NCBI GenBank assembly: GCA_964413935.1 | Contig: CAYPTY010000011.1 | Location: forward strand, 40,859-104,858 | DNA length: 64,000 bases | Reading direction: 5' to 3' | From: CAYPTY01 sp964413935 | GTDB lineage: Bacteria > Bacteroidota > Rhodothermia > Balneolales > Balneolaceae | Shown: positions 44,595-52,685 of the stretch, one piece after another | Layout of the letters: each line of letters opens with the position of its first letter | How positions within the stretch are numbered: the first letter of the stretch is position 1 | Translations under genes and position numbers: made by a program | The notes under the pieces: generated by a model | What the model was told of the DNA's origin: nothing | What the model saw: the letters and a program-made list of their open reading frames with translations, nothing else | The model's database searches: none

Positions 44595-46298
44595 TTATTT
44601 TAAAGTCCAGAAATGGGTTAATGGAATATTTTTAAGTTCTCCGTCTTTGAAAGCCATCATCACTTTCAGGCTTTGTCCGGAGTAATCCTCGAAGTACTCA
44701 ATGCGTACAGGATGCAGTCCGGCTTCAAGGGCAATGAGTCCGTCGCGGGTTCTGGCGCTGTGTGAACCATCGTTGTCCACGATTAGCTCATCCCCGATAA
44801 ACAATTTTGAACCGTCGTCGGAGCGGGTTGCCAGTGTGTAAAGCCCGGTTTTTTCTACTTCGAGGTAGCCCTCAAACAAAATGGCATAGTGGTCATCCTG
44901 CCGGGCGATGTCTGTAATTTTCAAGTCCTTACTGATGCCCTCAGCCAGTAGGCTTTGCCCTTCAAAGTCGGGAAGCTGCTCAAATTCCCCTTCGAAGTAG
45001 CCGTACTTCAGACCGTTCTGAAGCTCCGTTTTTGAAATCTTCTCTGCATTCCGGGGACTTAGCCTCATGAAACTTTTGGTTTTAACTTTTGAGCGCCGAT
45101 TGCCTTCATCATCGAATAGAGCGTAGCGGAGGGTTCGATTTTCGGTGATGCTCAGCGGCCCGGTCACAACCGGACTGTTCCGATCAGGATCACCGCCATT
45201 CAGACTGTAACGAATTTGCAGCCCCGGATAGGGATGACTGAAGGTGATTTGTGTTTCGTCCAGAAAACGATCGGCGCCTTCCATAGTTATATTCATTTTC
45301 AATTCATGCAGATTCACCCGGTAGCTCACCTCGTTCTGGTCGGTTTCATGACTGCGAATGGTAAACTGCAGATGGGGTATATCTTCTTCGGTTCCGAAGG
45401 GGTAGAGATCGATCCAGGCATATGAATCGCGGCTGGAAGCCACCGTTGAAACCCGATAGATATTCTTCTCAGGATCTTCAATCTGGTTTACACTGGCAAA
45501 CTGCAGTTCCACGGCATCGTATCCGAGCGCGCGGGGCTGGCGGTTCACCTCGCCATAATGCTGGTCGCCTGCCACAAAGATCACATCTTCGGTCCCGGTT
45601 TGCCTGATCAGGTCGAAAAGACGCTGTTTGGCATTGGGGAAATCTTCCCAGGTTTCAGAACCTACATCGTTGTTCAGTAGGATCTGATATCCAGATACCA
45701 CGAAGCGCAGGTCTGCTTCTTTTTTGAGCTCGGATTCCAGCCAGGCCCATTGTTCCTCGCCCAGGGTATCACCTTCACCATCAGGACGGGGATCATCCCG
45801 GTTGTAGCGGGCATCCAGCATGATGAACTGAACCATGAAACCACCTGTATCCACCATCCGGCTGTGGTAAATTCCGGGTTGATCAGCCGGAATAAGATCC
45901 TCCATCTCCCAGAATTCCCGGAAAATCTGCATGCTTTCTTCCTTCAGCTGATAGCTCCCACCTTCATTATTGTCACCGAAATCGTGGTCGTCCCAGGTGA
46001 CGATGAAATCGGACATGGCCTTCAGCTCAGCAAAGCCGGGTTTGGAAGCCAGTTCGGCATAGGAGTCGATGATGACCTGCGGATCGTCTTCGGTGTCCGC
46101 GTAAATATTATCCCCGATCCAGAGGGCAATCTGGGGTTCAAGTTCCACATAAGACAGCAGGGCAGGAGCCGGATTGTACTGCCGGATGCAGGCCAGCACT
46201 CCAATGCGATAAGGTTTTTCTTCAGACTGGAACTGGGCTGCGGCCTCTTTCAGCGGCAGCATCGAAATAAAAAGGAGAATGAGTATGGATTTTTTCAT
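44595..46298 (-). CDS. PhoD-type metallophosphatase with chitobiase-like and PA14 domains
   Basis: 567 residues with a signal peptide (ends EAAAQ). A PhoD-like catalytic domain (residues ~30-330) shows WIGDNIYADTED, VTWDDHDFGDNNEGG, FIMLDARYNRDD and VIFVAGDQHYGEV. A ~75-residue CHB_HEX_C_1-like module (IRYSLNGGDPDRNSPVVTG) follows, then a PA14 domain (LATRSDDGSKLFIGDELIVD). Enzymes of this type act as phosphodi/monoesterases outside the cytoplasm. The same two-module tail occurs on the proteins at 46,302 and 50,774 although their catalytic folds differ. It is spaced 10 bp from phnZ and 3 bp from the upstream gene, within one operon. Confidence 0.9.
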   Translation of the reverse strand: MKKSILILLFISMLPLKEAAAQFQSEEKPYRIGVLACIRQYNPAPALLSYVELEPQIALWIGDNIYADTEDDPQVIIDSYAELASKPGFAELKAMSDFIVTWDDHDFGDNNEGGSYQLKEESMQIFREFWEMEDLIPADQPGIYHSRMVDTGGFMVQFIMLDARYNRDDPRPDGEGDTLGEEQWAWLESELKKEADLRFVVSGYQILLNNDVGSETWEDFPNAKQRLFDLIRQTGTEDVIFVAGDQHYGEVNRQPRALGYDAVELQFASVNQIEDPEKNIYRVSTVASSRDSYAWIDLYPFGTEEDIPHLQFTIRSHETDQNEVSYRVNLHELKMNITMEGADRFLDETQITFSHPYPGLQIRYSLNGGDPDRNSPVVTGPLSITENRTLRYALFDDEGNRRSKVKTKSFMRLSPRNAEKISKTELQNGLKYGYFEGEFEQLPDFEGQSLLAEGISKDLKITDIARQDDHYAILFEGYLEVEKTGLYTLATRSDDGSKLFIGDELIVDNDGSHSARTRDGLIALEAGLHPVRIEYFEDYSGQSLKVMMAFKDGELKNIPLTHFWTLK

Positions 46299-46301
46299 GG
46301 C

Positions 46302-47945
46302 TTATTTTGAGCGATAAAGTTTATTGGGTGGAATCAATTGCTGGGGGATGCCCGGGCCCTGATACAAAGCGCCCAGCCATTTGCCGCCTCCTCCGTTGAA
46401 CCAGGTGACCCTGATTTCATGCAGGCCGGCATCCAGTTCAATATTTCCGTCTTTCAACACCACACCGTGGTCACCGTCATTATCCACCACCTGCTTGCCG
46501 TTGATATAGAGTTTTGAACCGTCATCCGAGGCAGTAGTGAACATGTAGGTTCCGGCTTCATCTATTTCGATGTAGCCCTCAAACTCCATCGCGATATGCT
46601 CTTCCCGGTACAGCTCAAGGTCATCGATGGATATTTCATAGCTCATACCGCTCTTCACCGGTTTGTGCTGGCTGAAATCGGGCAACATTTCCAGTTCATC
46701 CACTGCATAGGCTTTGTAATTCACGCCGTGATTTCCAGTATTTTTCAACACCCGAAAGTAGGCTGTTTCTACCCGGCTCCGTTTTTGGCCATCCACGAAA
46801 ATAGCTGCATTCACGATGGTGGTTTCATCGATGCTCACCGCTTCGGTGTATTCCGGGGAATCCGTTGTCGGGAGGCTGCCGTCGGTCGTATACCGGATTA
46901 CACCCGCTGAATTTGAATGACGCATGGTCATGGTTGCTCCCTCACCAATGAAAAGTCCGCCTGATGGAGCATAACCGTCATTTTGTGGTTCAATCACGGG
47001 TTTGCGGAAGTAATCGCCGGCTGAATAAAGTACTTCTTCTCCTTTTATTCCTTGAAAAGCATGTTTAACCGGTCGGCCGATCCAGGCCTGTGGTTTTTGT
47101 AATCCCAGCAGCATGGCTGCGGTGGCAGGCGTGTCGTAGCTGTTGACCGTCGCTTCAATCTGATGGTTCATCCTGACTCCTTTTCCGTAGGCCATCCAGG
47201 GAATCTCAAGTTCTTCCGGGGTCTCACCACCGTGTCCGTAGCCCACACCTCCGTGATCAGCGGATACCATGATCACGGTATCGTCCATCATTCCGCTTTC
47301 TTCCACGGCCTGTTTGATTAATCCGATGAGGGAATCGGCCTTGCTCACCGCGCGGTAATAAGCTGGGGATCCATGTCCCTGACCGTGTCCGGCTCCGTCC
47401 ACATGGTCCAGATGCACAAACAGAAAGTGAGGATTCTTTTCCCTGAAGTATTCGATGGCCAGCTGTGTGGTTTCCTCCTCAGTATCCCCTGTGATTTCAT
47501 AATCCGGAACCGATCGGTCAAAGAGATTATTAAAGCCGGTCCAGTGATACACAATGCCCACTTCCAGTTCCGGTTTCTGATCGGCGGCAATCCTGAAAAT
47601 AGTCGGAAAAAAAGCACCACTGCCGCTCACCATGGTGGGCAGGATGTGCTGATCTTCACGCCATGAGTTGGAGGTAATACCATGCTGCTCCGGCCCGGCT
47701 CCCATGATCATGGAGGCCCAGTTGGGGCTGGAACTGGATGGCAGTACGCCCCGTGCCTTCAGCGTCCAGGCACCGTTTTTCATCATTTCATCCATGTTTG
47801 GCGTTTTAGCTTTCTGTACGCCATCCGGACTCATCCCGTCAATCCCGATCACAATGACGTGGCGGGCTGTAGGTTGTTTTTCGGCTCCCGTGCAGGAAGC
47901 CAGCAGAAATAAGAAGGCAAGAATCAGGTAGTTGGTTGTTTTCAT
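46302..47945 (-). CDS. NPP-type phosphodiesterase lipoprotein with PA14 tail
   Basis: 547 residues. The lipobox is FLLASCTGAE (Cys18). The alkaline-phosphatase-superfamily domain has IVIGIDGMSPDG (metal Asp36), LPSSSSPNWASM with Ser72 in the nucleophile place (Thr in many NPP and phosphonoacetate-hydrolase enzymes), HLDHVDGAGHG and VSADHGGVGYGHGG. A chitobiase-like module (IRYTTDGSLPTTDSP) and PA14 domain (TTASDDGSKLYINGKQVVD) close the protein. It likely hydrolyses phosphodiesters or phosphonate esters in the periplasm. It overlaps the transporter gene by 4 bp. Confidence 0.88.
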   Translation of the reverse strand: MKTTNYLILAFLFLLASCTGAEKQPTARHVIVIGIDGMSPDGVQKAKTPNMDEMMKNGAWTLKARGVLPSSSSPNWASMIMGAGPEQHGITSNSWREDQHILPTMVSGSGAFFPTIFRIAADQKPELEVGIVYHWTGFNNLFDRSVPDYEITGDTEEETTQLAIEYFREKNPHFLFVHLDHVDGAGHGQGHGSPAYYRAVSKADSLIGLIKQAVEESGMMDDTVIMVSADHGGVGYGHGGETPEELEIPWMAYGKGVRMNHQIEATVNSYDTPATAAMLLGLQKPQAWIGRPVKHAFQGIKGEEVLYSAGDYFRKPVIEPQNDGYAPSGGLFIGEGATMTMRHSNSAGVIRYTTDGSLPTTDSPEYTEAVSIDETTIVNAAIFVDGQKRSRVETAYFRVLKNTGNHGVNYKAYAVDELEMLPDFSQHKPVKSGMSYEISIDDLELYREEHIAMEFEGYIEIDEAGTYMFTTASDDGSKLYINGKQVVDNDGDHGVVLKDGNIELDAGLHEIRVTWFNGGGGKWLGALYQGPGIPQQLIPPNKLYRSK

Positions 47946-49249
47946 GAAGGCTGGAGTTCAGTTAGGGCTTTGGATTGATCAATGCGGTCTTGTCTTTTGA
48001 AGTAGTAGATGGAGGAGAGGGTCAGCACTACCCCAAAGACACTGGTTACATAACAGAAGGTCACAAAAAACTCATACCAGCTGATGTCAGACTGGCCGAA
48101 GTTTTTATACAGAAGCACACCCACGCTGGACAGATAACCAAAGGAATCCGCGATGTAAATCAGGAAGCCGGCGTTGGCCATAGTGCGGTAAGTGGCAATA
48201 AAACGATCAAAAAGAATGCAGTTGAAAGGCACATATCCCAGATAGGAACCTAGGCCTACGGCAACCATCCAGATGTAGGGCGGAAGCAGATCCGCCTGAA
48301 ATAACAGGGTAGATCCGCCGATCAGAACCAGTCCGAAGGCAATGATATAATGATTCACCATCAGTGCTTTCTGATTATTCTTTATCAGCATGATGGAAGC
48401 CATTACAATGAGTACGATGATGGCAATGGGAAATTCAGTCTGGGTGAAGATGGCGGCATTGTCCACAAATCCGATGGCTTCCAGGATTTCAAGAGCATAG
48501 TTGTCGCGCAGGTCACGGAAAGCCGTCAGGAACATATAAATGACGGTAAGCATGATGATACCGCCTGCAAACCGGCGGAAAAACTGAATGCGCTCCCGGG
48601 CATTCATGGGCACCCGCTTTACGCGAAGCACCTCATCTTCAGGAGTGGGAGCAGGAATCTGATTTAGCAGCCAGGTAAACAGGAGCAATGGGAGCAGGAA
48701 CACCAGTCCGGTAAGAAAAGGCATCGCAAACTCCGACACCCCGAAGTTCAGAATCAGAAATTTACCCACGCTCTTTACAATACCCGAAGACACTATGAAG
48801 GAGACGCTCAACCCGGCTCCCAGCAGTTCCGTATTCTTCCGGCCCTCCAGATAAGAAAAGACAATGCCCCAGATCATACCCAGCGGCAGGCCATTCATAA
48901 AAAGAAAGAGGATTTTAAGCGGACCCGGAACCAGCCAGAAAAGCAGCAGTGCCAGTTCGGCTATAAAGATGAGTCCCACGATAGTTATCGCCCTGCGATT
49001 GGGCGTCATCTCCGAAACCACTTTAATGCCCATAAATTTGGAAAGAGTATATCCGAAAACCTGAAAAACAATGAGCAGGGTCTTCAGCTCCACGCCCCAG
49101 TACATCAGGCCCTCAAAGGCTGCTGCGGTAAAGGGCTTACGGAAGGCGTACATGCAGGCATAGGTACAGAAGGCAACCGTAACGGAATAAAGGGAAAAGA
49201 TGACTCCCCGTTTTCGGTCCAGATAACGTTTGATAGCGGTATCAGCCAT
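47942..49249 (-). CDS. MFS transporter, DUF5690/organophosphate-antiporter-like
   Basis: 435 residues with twelve hydrophobic segments. The first helix ends CMYAFRKPFTAAAF, with Arg37 placed as in the YxxRKxF region of GlpT/UhpT-type organophosphate:phosphate antiporters, where the Arg binds the phosphoryl group. It most resembles the uncharacterised DUF5690 family. Being overlapped by pbfA (8 bp) and by the phosphodiesterase gene (4 bp), it is translationally coupled to both. This makes it the best candidate for inner-membrane import of the phosphonate released outside. Substrate assignment is inference. Confidence 0.82.
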   Translation of the reverse strand: MADTAIKRYLDRKRGVIFSLYSVTVAFCTYACMYAFRKPFTAAAFEGLMYWGVELKTLLIVFQVFGYTLSKFMGIKVVSEMTPNRRAITIVGLIFIAELALLLFWLVPGPLKILFLFMNGLPLGMIWGIVFSYLEGRKNTELLGAGLSVSFIVSSGIVKSVGKFLILNFGVSEFAMPFLTGLVFLLPLLLFTWLLNQIPAPTPEDEVLRVKRVPMNARERIQFFRRFAGGIIMLTVIYMFLTAFRDLRDNYALEILEAIGFVDNAAIFTQTEFPIAIIVLIVMASIMLIKNNQKALMVNHYIIAFGLVLIGGSTLLFQADLLPPYIWMVAVGLGSYLGYVPFNCILFDRFIATYRTMANAGFLIYIADSFGYLSSVGVLLYKNFGQSDISWYEFFVTFCYVTSVFGVVLTLSSIYYFKRQDRIDQSKALTELQPS

Positions 49250-50603
49250 GCTGTACCTCCCCGAAAGCCCCGTCCAGAATATTCAGGGCTTCATCCAGCT
49301 CATCGAAGCTGATGGTAAGCGGAGGCGTTAAGGTCAAAATATTTCCCATACTTATTTTAAAATTCATTCCCAGTTCCAGTGCCTTGTACATCACGGCTTC
49401 GGCGGTATCACGAGCCTTCTCACCGTTTTCCGGGTGATGCAACTCCACACCGCACATCAGTCCAAGTGCCCGACAGTCACTGATCACCGGATATTTCGCC
49501 TGTAATTTTTGCAGACCCTTCAGGAAGTGTTCACTTTTCTGCCCAACAGCTTCCAGCAGATTGTTTTCTTCGATGTATTCAATGGTTGCAAGTGCAGCAG
49601 CGCAGGCTACCGGATTTTTTTCGTGGGTGTAGTGCCCAACCGCTCGTTCTTTCACGGCCTCATTTAAACCTTCTCGGGCTATGAGGGCTGCCCATGGAAA
49701 CAGGCCGCCGCCCAGTCCTTTGCCGATCACCAGCATGTCGGGCACGATACCATAATGTTCTACTGTGAACATCTTACCACTGCGGCCGATGGCATGAGGT
49801 ATTTCATCCAGGATAAGCAGAGCGCCATGCCGGTCACAGGCCTCACGTACTATCTGCCAGTACTCTTTGGGCGGGATGATTGGGGAAGAACGGATGGTTT
49901 CGGCAACCACGGCAGCCACATCTCCTTCCTTCTCCAGTACATATTCGATATAGGAAGCGCACTTCAGGCGACAGCTTCCGGATTCTTTGCAATCCCAGGG
50001 GCAGGTTGCCGGATTGGGTGGCGGTACATGTTCTGTTCCAGGCATCAGCGGACCCATCTGATTCCTGAAAATGGCTTCCCCTCCTACAGATACCGCATCT
50101 AAGGAAGCTCCATGAAAAGAATCCCACATTGAAATGGTTTTAAACCGGCCGGTGGCCATGCGCGCCACTTTCAAAGCCATGCCGATGGCCGCTGCACCAC
50201 CCGGAGCAAAGAGCACCCGGTTCAGGTCGCCCGGTGCCAGCTCACTCAGCTTTCTGGCCAGGGCAATTGCGGCCCGGTTTGTGTAGCGTCGGGTGGAAAA
50301 AGGCAATTTTTCCATCTGTTCCCTAACCGCATTCAGCACATGCTCATTACCGAAGCCTACCTGATGTACGTAATTGCCGTGAAAGTCCAGAATGCGCCTG
50401 CCCTCAGCGTCCGTCAGATAGGATCCATCTGCCGATTCCACCACATTAAGGCAGGGTGTTGACAGGGACTGATGCAGGAAATAGCGACTGTCTTCTTCCA
50501 GTAGTTTCCGGGTTTCCTCCCCGATATGCTTTTCAGACCATATTTGCCTGCGGGTTGATGTATTCAGGTCTCCTTCCGACCTGAGATCAGGATGCTTCGC
50601 CAA
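49242..50603 (-). CDS. pbfA: PbfA-type (R)-1-hydroxy-2-aminoethylphosphonate ammonia-lyase
   Basis: 453-residue class III PLP enzyme. Lys295 in VIGKGLGGGLFPWA is the Schiff-base lysine, and ILDEIPHAIGRSG holds the PLP-ring Asp. The N-terminus YFLHQSLSTPCLNVVESADG and ILDFHGNYVHQVGFGN follow my memory of Vibrio PbfA closely. PbfA eliminates ammonia from (R)-1-hydroxy-2-aminoethylphosphonate to give phosphonoacetaldehyde. Cys201, Cys205, Cys211 and Cys215 form a C-x3-C-x5-C-x3-C cluster of unknown purpose. It is the first gene of the operon with transporter, esterases and phnZ. A transaminase role is the alternative. Confidence 0.8.
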   Translation of the reverse strand: MAKHPDLRSEGDLNTSTRRQIWSEKHIGEETRKLLEEDSRYFLHQSLSTPCLNVVESADGSYLTDAEGRRILDFHGNYVHQVGFGNEHVLNAVREQMEKLPFSTRRYTNRAAIALARKLSELAPGDLNRVLFAPGGAAAIGMALKVARMATGRFKTISMWDSFHGASLDAVSVGGEAIFRNQMGPLMPGTEHVPPPNPATCPWDCKESGSCRLKCASYIEYVLEKEGDVAAVVAETIRSSPIIPPKEYWQIVREACDRHGALLILDEIPHAIGRSGKMFTVEHYGIVPDMLVIGKGLGGGLFPWAALIAREGLNEAVKERAVGHYTHEKNPVACAAALATIEYIEENNLLEAVGQKSEHFLKGLQKLQAKYPVISDCRALGLMCGVELHHPENGEKARDTAEAVMYKALELGMNFKISMGNILTLTPPLTISFDELDEALNILDGAFGEVQHG

Positions 50604-50687
50604 ATCAGTTAAGTACTAAATATTCCGGTTAATCAATTTGAATATATGTCAAATTAGGGGCGAGTATACAAATTTATTATTAACTAA

Positions 50688-50715
50688 TTATTGAATCATT
50701 AACATTGATTTAACA
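50688..50715 (+). promoter_or_regulatory. Pho-box-like direct repeat before the phosphoesterase operon
   Basis: TTAACA at 50,699-50,704 and again at 50,710-50,715 are exactly 11 bp apart, with a degenerate TTATTG at 50,688 continuing the period. The pair is 59 bp before the TTG start at 50,774, in the 170-bp gap between the divergent pbfA and phosphoesterase operons. It has the same hexamer and spacing as the array at 8258-8316. Confidence 0.42.
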
Positions 50716-50773
50716 ATAATAATGAGCGATTTAGGCTATTATTCTGCAAACAAATAAGTAGGGGGATATTTTT

Positions 50774-52684
50774 TTGAAAGCGATCAAAATTTTCATATTA
50801 GTAAACATTTTGTTGATAGGTTCCGCCTGTCAGGAACCCGTGGTAATCAGCAATGACTTCCAGGTAAAACCATATCTGCAGTTCAGTACGCAGACCAGCA
50901 TGGTAGTGATGTGGGAGACCAAAGAAGCTGCCACTACCGTGGTACAGTATGGCGAATCACAGTTTAACTCAGAAGAGCCCAATATTTCTGAAACCAAAGA
51001 GATTGAAGGCACCCGCACCATGCATGAGGTGGTACTGGATGGGCTGAAACCGGAGACCAACTATTTCTACCGGGTAAAATCGGTTACCGCTGAAGGGGTG
51101 GAGATTATCAGTGAAATCTATCCGTTCAAAACAGCGGTTAATGATGAAAGCGCCTATATGTTTGCTCTGGTTGGCGATTCACAGAAAAACTCCAGAACAC
51201 CCTGGGCCTGGGAAAGAATAGCGGAACTGGTCTGGCAAGACCGCCCAAATTTTGTGGTTCATGTAGGGGATATCGTAGATGACGGAAACGTACTGACCGA
51301 CTGGACCGAACATTTCTTCCCGGGCGGGCACATCCTCATGAGCAAAACGCCTATGTTTACCGCCCTTGGGAATCATGAGAACGATTCGGACTATTACTAT
51401 CAGTATTTCCATAACCCACCACCTGAATATTACTATACCTTCAAGTACGGAAATGCCCAGTTTTTTGTGATTGATACCAACCGGGATGTAACTCCGGGTT
51501 CCGAGCAGTTTACCTGGCTGGAATGGGAACTGGCCAAATCGGATGCGACCTGGAAAATAGCCCTGCATCACCATCCGCCATATTCATCTGAAGAAAATGA
51601 CCACGGTGACGGATGGAAAGAATCATCAACCCATGGTACGCACGCACGGAATCTGATTCCCCTCTTTGAAGAATATGGAGTGGATTTCGACCTGTTTGGC
51701 CACACGCATGTTTACGAAAGAACCTGGCCCCTCAAAGACGATATGATCAACGAGAAAGAAGGGGTGATTTATATCAATTCTGGCGGAGCGGGGGGCGGAC
51801 TCGAAGACTTCCTGCCTACGCGGACCTGGTTCACAGCTGAACTGCAGACCGGGCATCACTATTGCACTTTTTCCATTTATGACCGCACCCTGGTTTTCAA
51901 AGCCATTGACTCAGACGGCCGCATGTTTGATACCTTCCAGATGACCAAGCCTGAGGGACAGAAGCGTGCTGAAATCATGCAGCCTCCCTCCCCAAAGATC
52001 TATCCCATCAACGGAGGCATCTTCGAAGAAAGTCAGGAAATCACCATGGAGGCCGTTTTTGAAAACCTTCAGATCCGATATACACTGGATGGCAGCGAAC
52101 CGGATTCACGATCAAAGCTGTACACCGGCCCGATTGAAGTAAGTGAATCTTCGGTGATAAGAGCCCGGACGTACAGCCGCGATGGAAAAGCCTCACGTAT
52201 CAACCGTATTGAACTCAGAAAAGTGGAACCGCTGGATCCGGTGCAGCTAAGTGATGTGGTTGATGGACTAAGTTACAGCTACTTCGAAATGGAAGTGGAT
52301 GAACTCCCGAAATTCAGCAATCTGCAGCCCATGAAAAGCGGCAATGTTGAGAAGGTGGACATCAAAGTACGTGAGCGTGAAGAAGATATTGTGATTGCCT
52401 TTGAAGGCTACATCGAAATAGAAGAAGCCGGCCGCTACACTTTTTATACCGAAAGCGACGATGGTTCCAAACTGTACATTCACGGACAAACCATCGTGGA
52501 TAACGACGGCGACCACGGAATGCGCGAGCGATACGGAGAGGTAATCCTGAAAGAAGGACTGCATCCCATTCGCGTAGAGTTTTTCCAGGGAGGCGGGGGA
52601 AAAGGACTCATCGCCAGTTATTCCGGGCCCGGTTTCGAACAGAAAGAAATACCGGCTTCGGTGCTGAAGCGCTCAGCCAATTGA
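50774..52684 (+). CDS. Purple-acid-phosphatase-like phosphoesterase lipoprotein with PA14 tail
   Basis: 636 residues. It starts at TTG after a GTAGGGGGA site; no ATG is available upstream of the signal sequence. The lipobox is LLIGSACQEP. An Fn3-like domain (FSTQTSMVVMWETKEAA) precedes a calcineurin-like catalytic domain: LVGDSQKNSR, HVGDIVDDGN, LGNHENDSDYY, LHHHPPYSS, FGHTHVYERTW. A chitobiase-like module (IRYTLDGSEPDSRSKLYTG) and PA14 domain (YTESDDGSKLYIHGQTIVD) follow. It is the third protein carrying this tail in the locus. One base separates it from the aminotransferase gene. Confidence 0.9.
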   Translation: MKAIKIFILVNILLIGSACQEPVVISNDFQVKPYLQFSTQTSMVVMWETKEAATTVVQYGESQFNSEEPNISETKEIEGTRTMHEVVLDGLKPETNYFYRVKSVTAEGVEIISEIYPFKTAVNDESAYMFALVGDSQKNSRTPWAWERIAELVWQDRPNFVVHVGDIVDDGNVLTDWTEHFFPGGHILMSKTPMFTALGNHENDSDYYYQYFHNPPPEYYYTFKYGNAQFFVIDTNRDVTPGSEQFTWLEWELAKSDATWKIALHHHPPYSSEENDHGDGWKESSTHGTHARNLIPLFEEYGVDFDLFGHTHVYERTWPLKDDMINEKEGVIYINSGGAGGGLEDFLPTRTWFTAELQTGHHYCTFSIYDRTLVFKAIDSDGRMFDTFQMTKPEGQKRAEIMQPPSPKIYPINGGIFEESQEITMEAVFENLQIRYTLDGSEPDSRSKLYTGPIEVSESSVIRARTYSRDGKASRINRIELRKVEPLDPVQLSDVVDGLSYSYFEMEVDELPKFSNLQPMKSGNVEKVDIKVREREEDIVIAFEGYIEIEEAGRYTFYTESDDGSKLYIHGQTIVDNDGDHGMRERYGEVILKEGLHPIRVEFFQGGGGKGLIASYSGPGFEQKEIPASVLKRSAN

Positions 52685-52685
52685 G

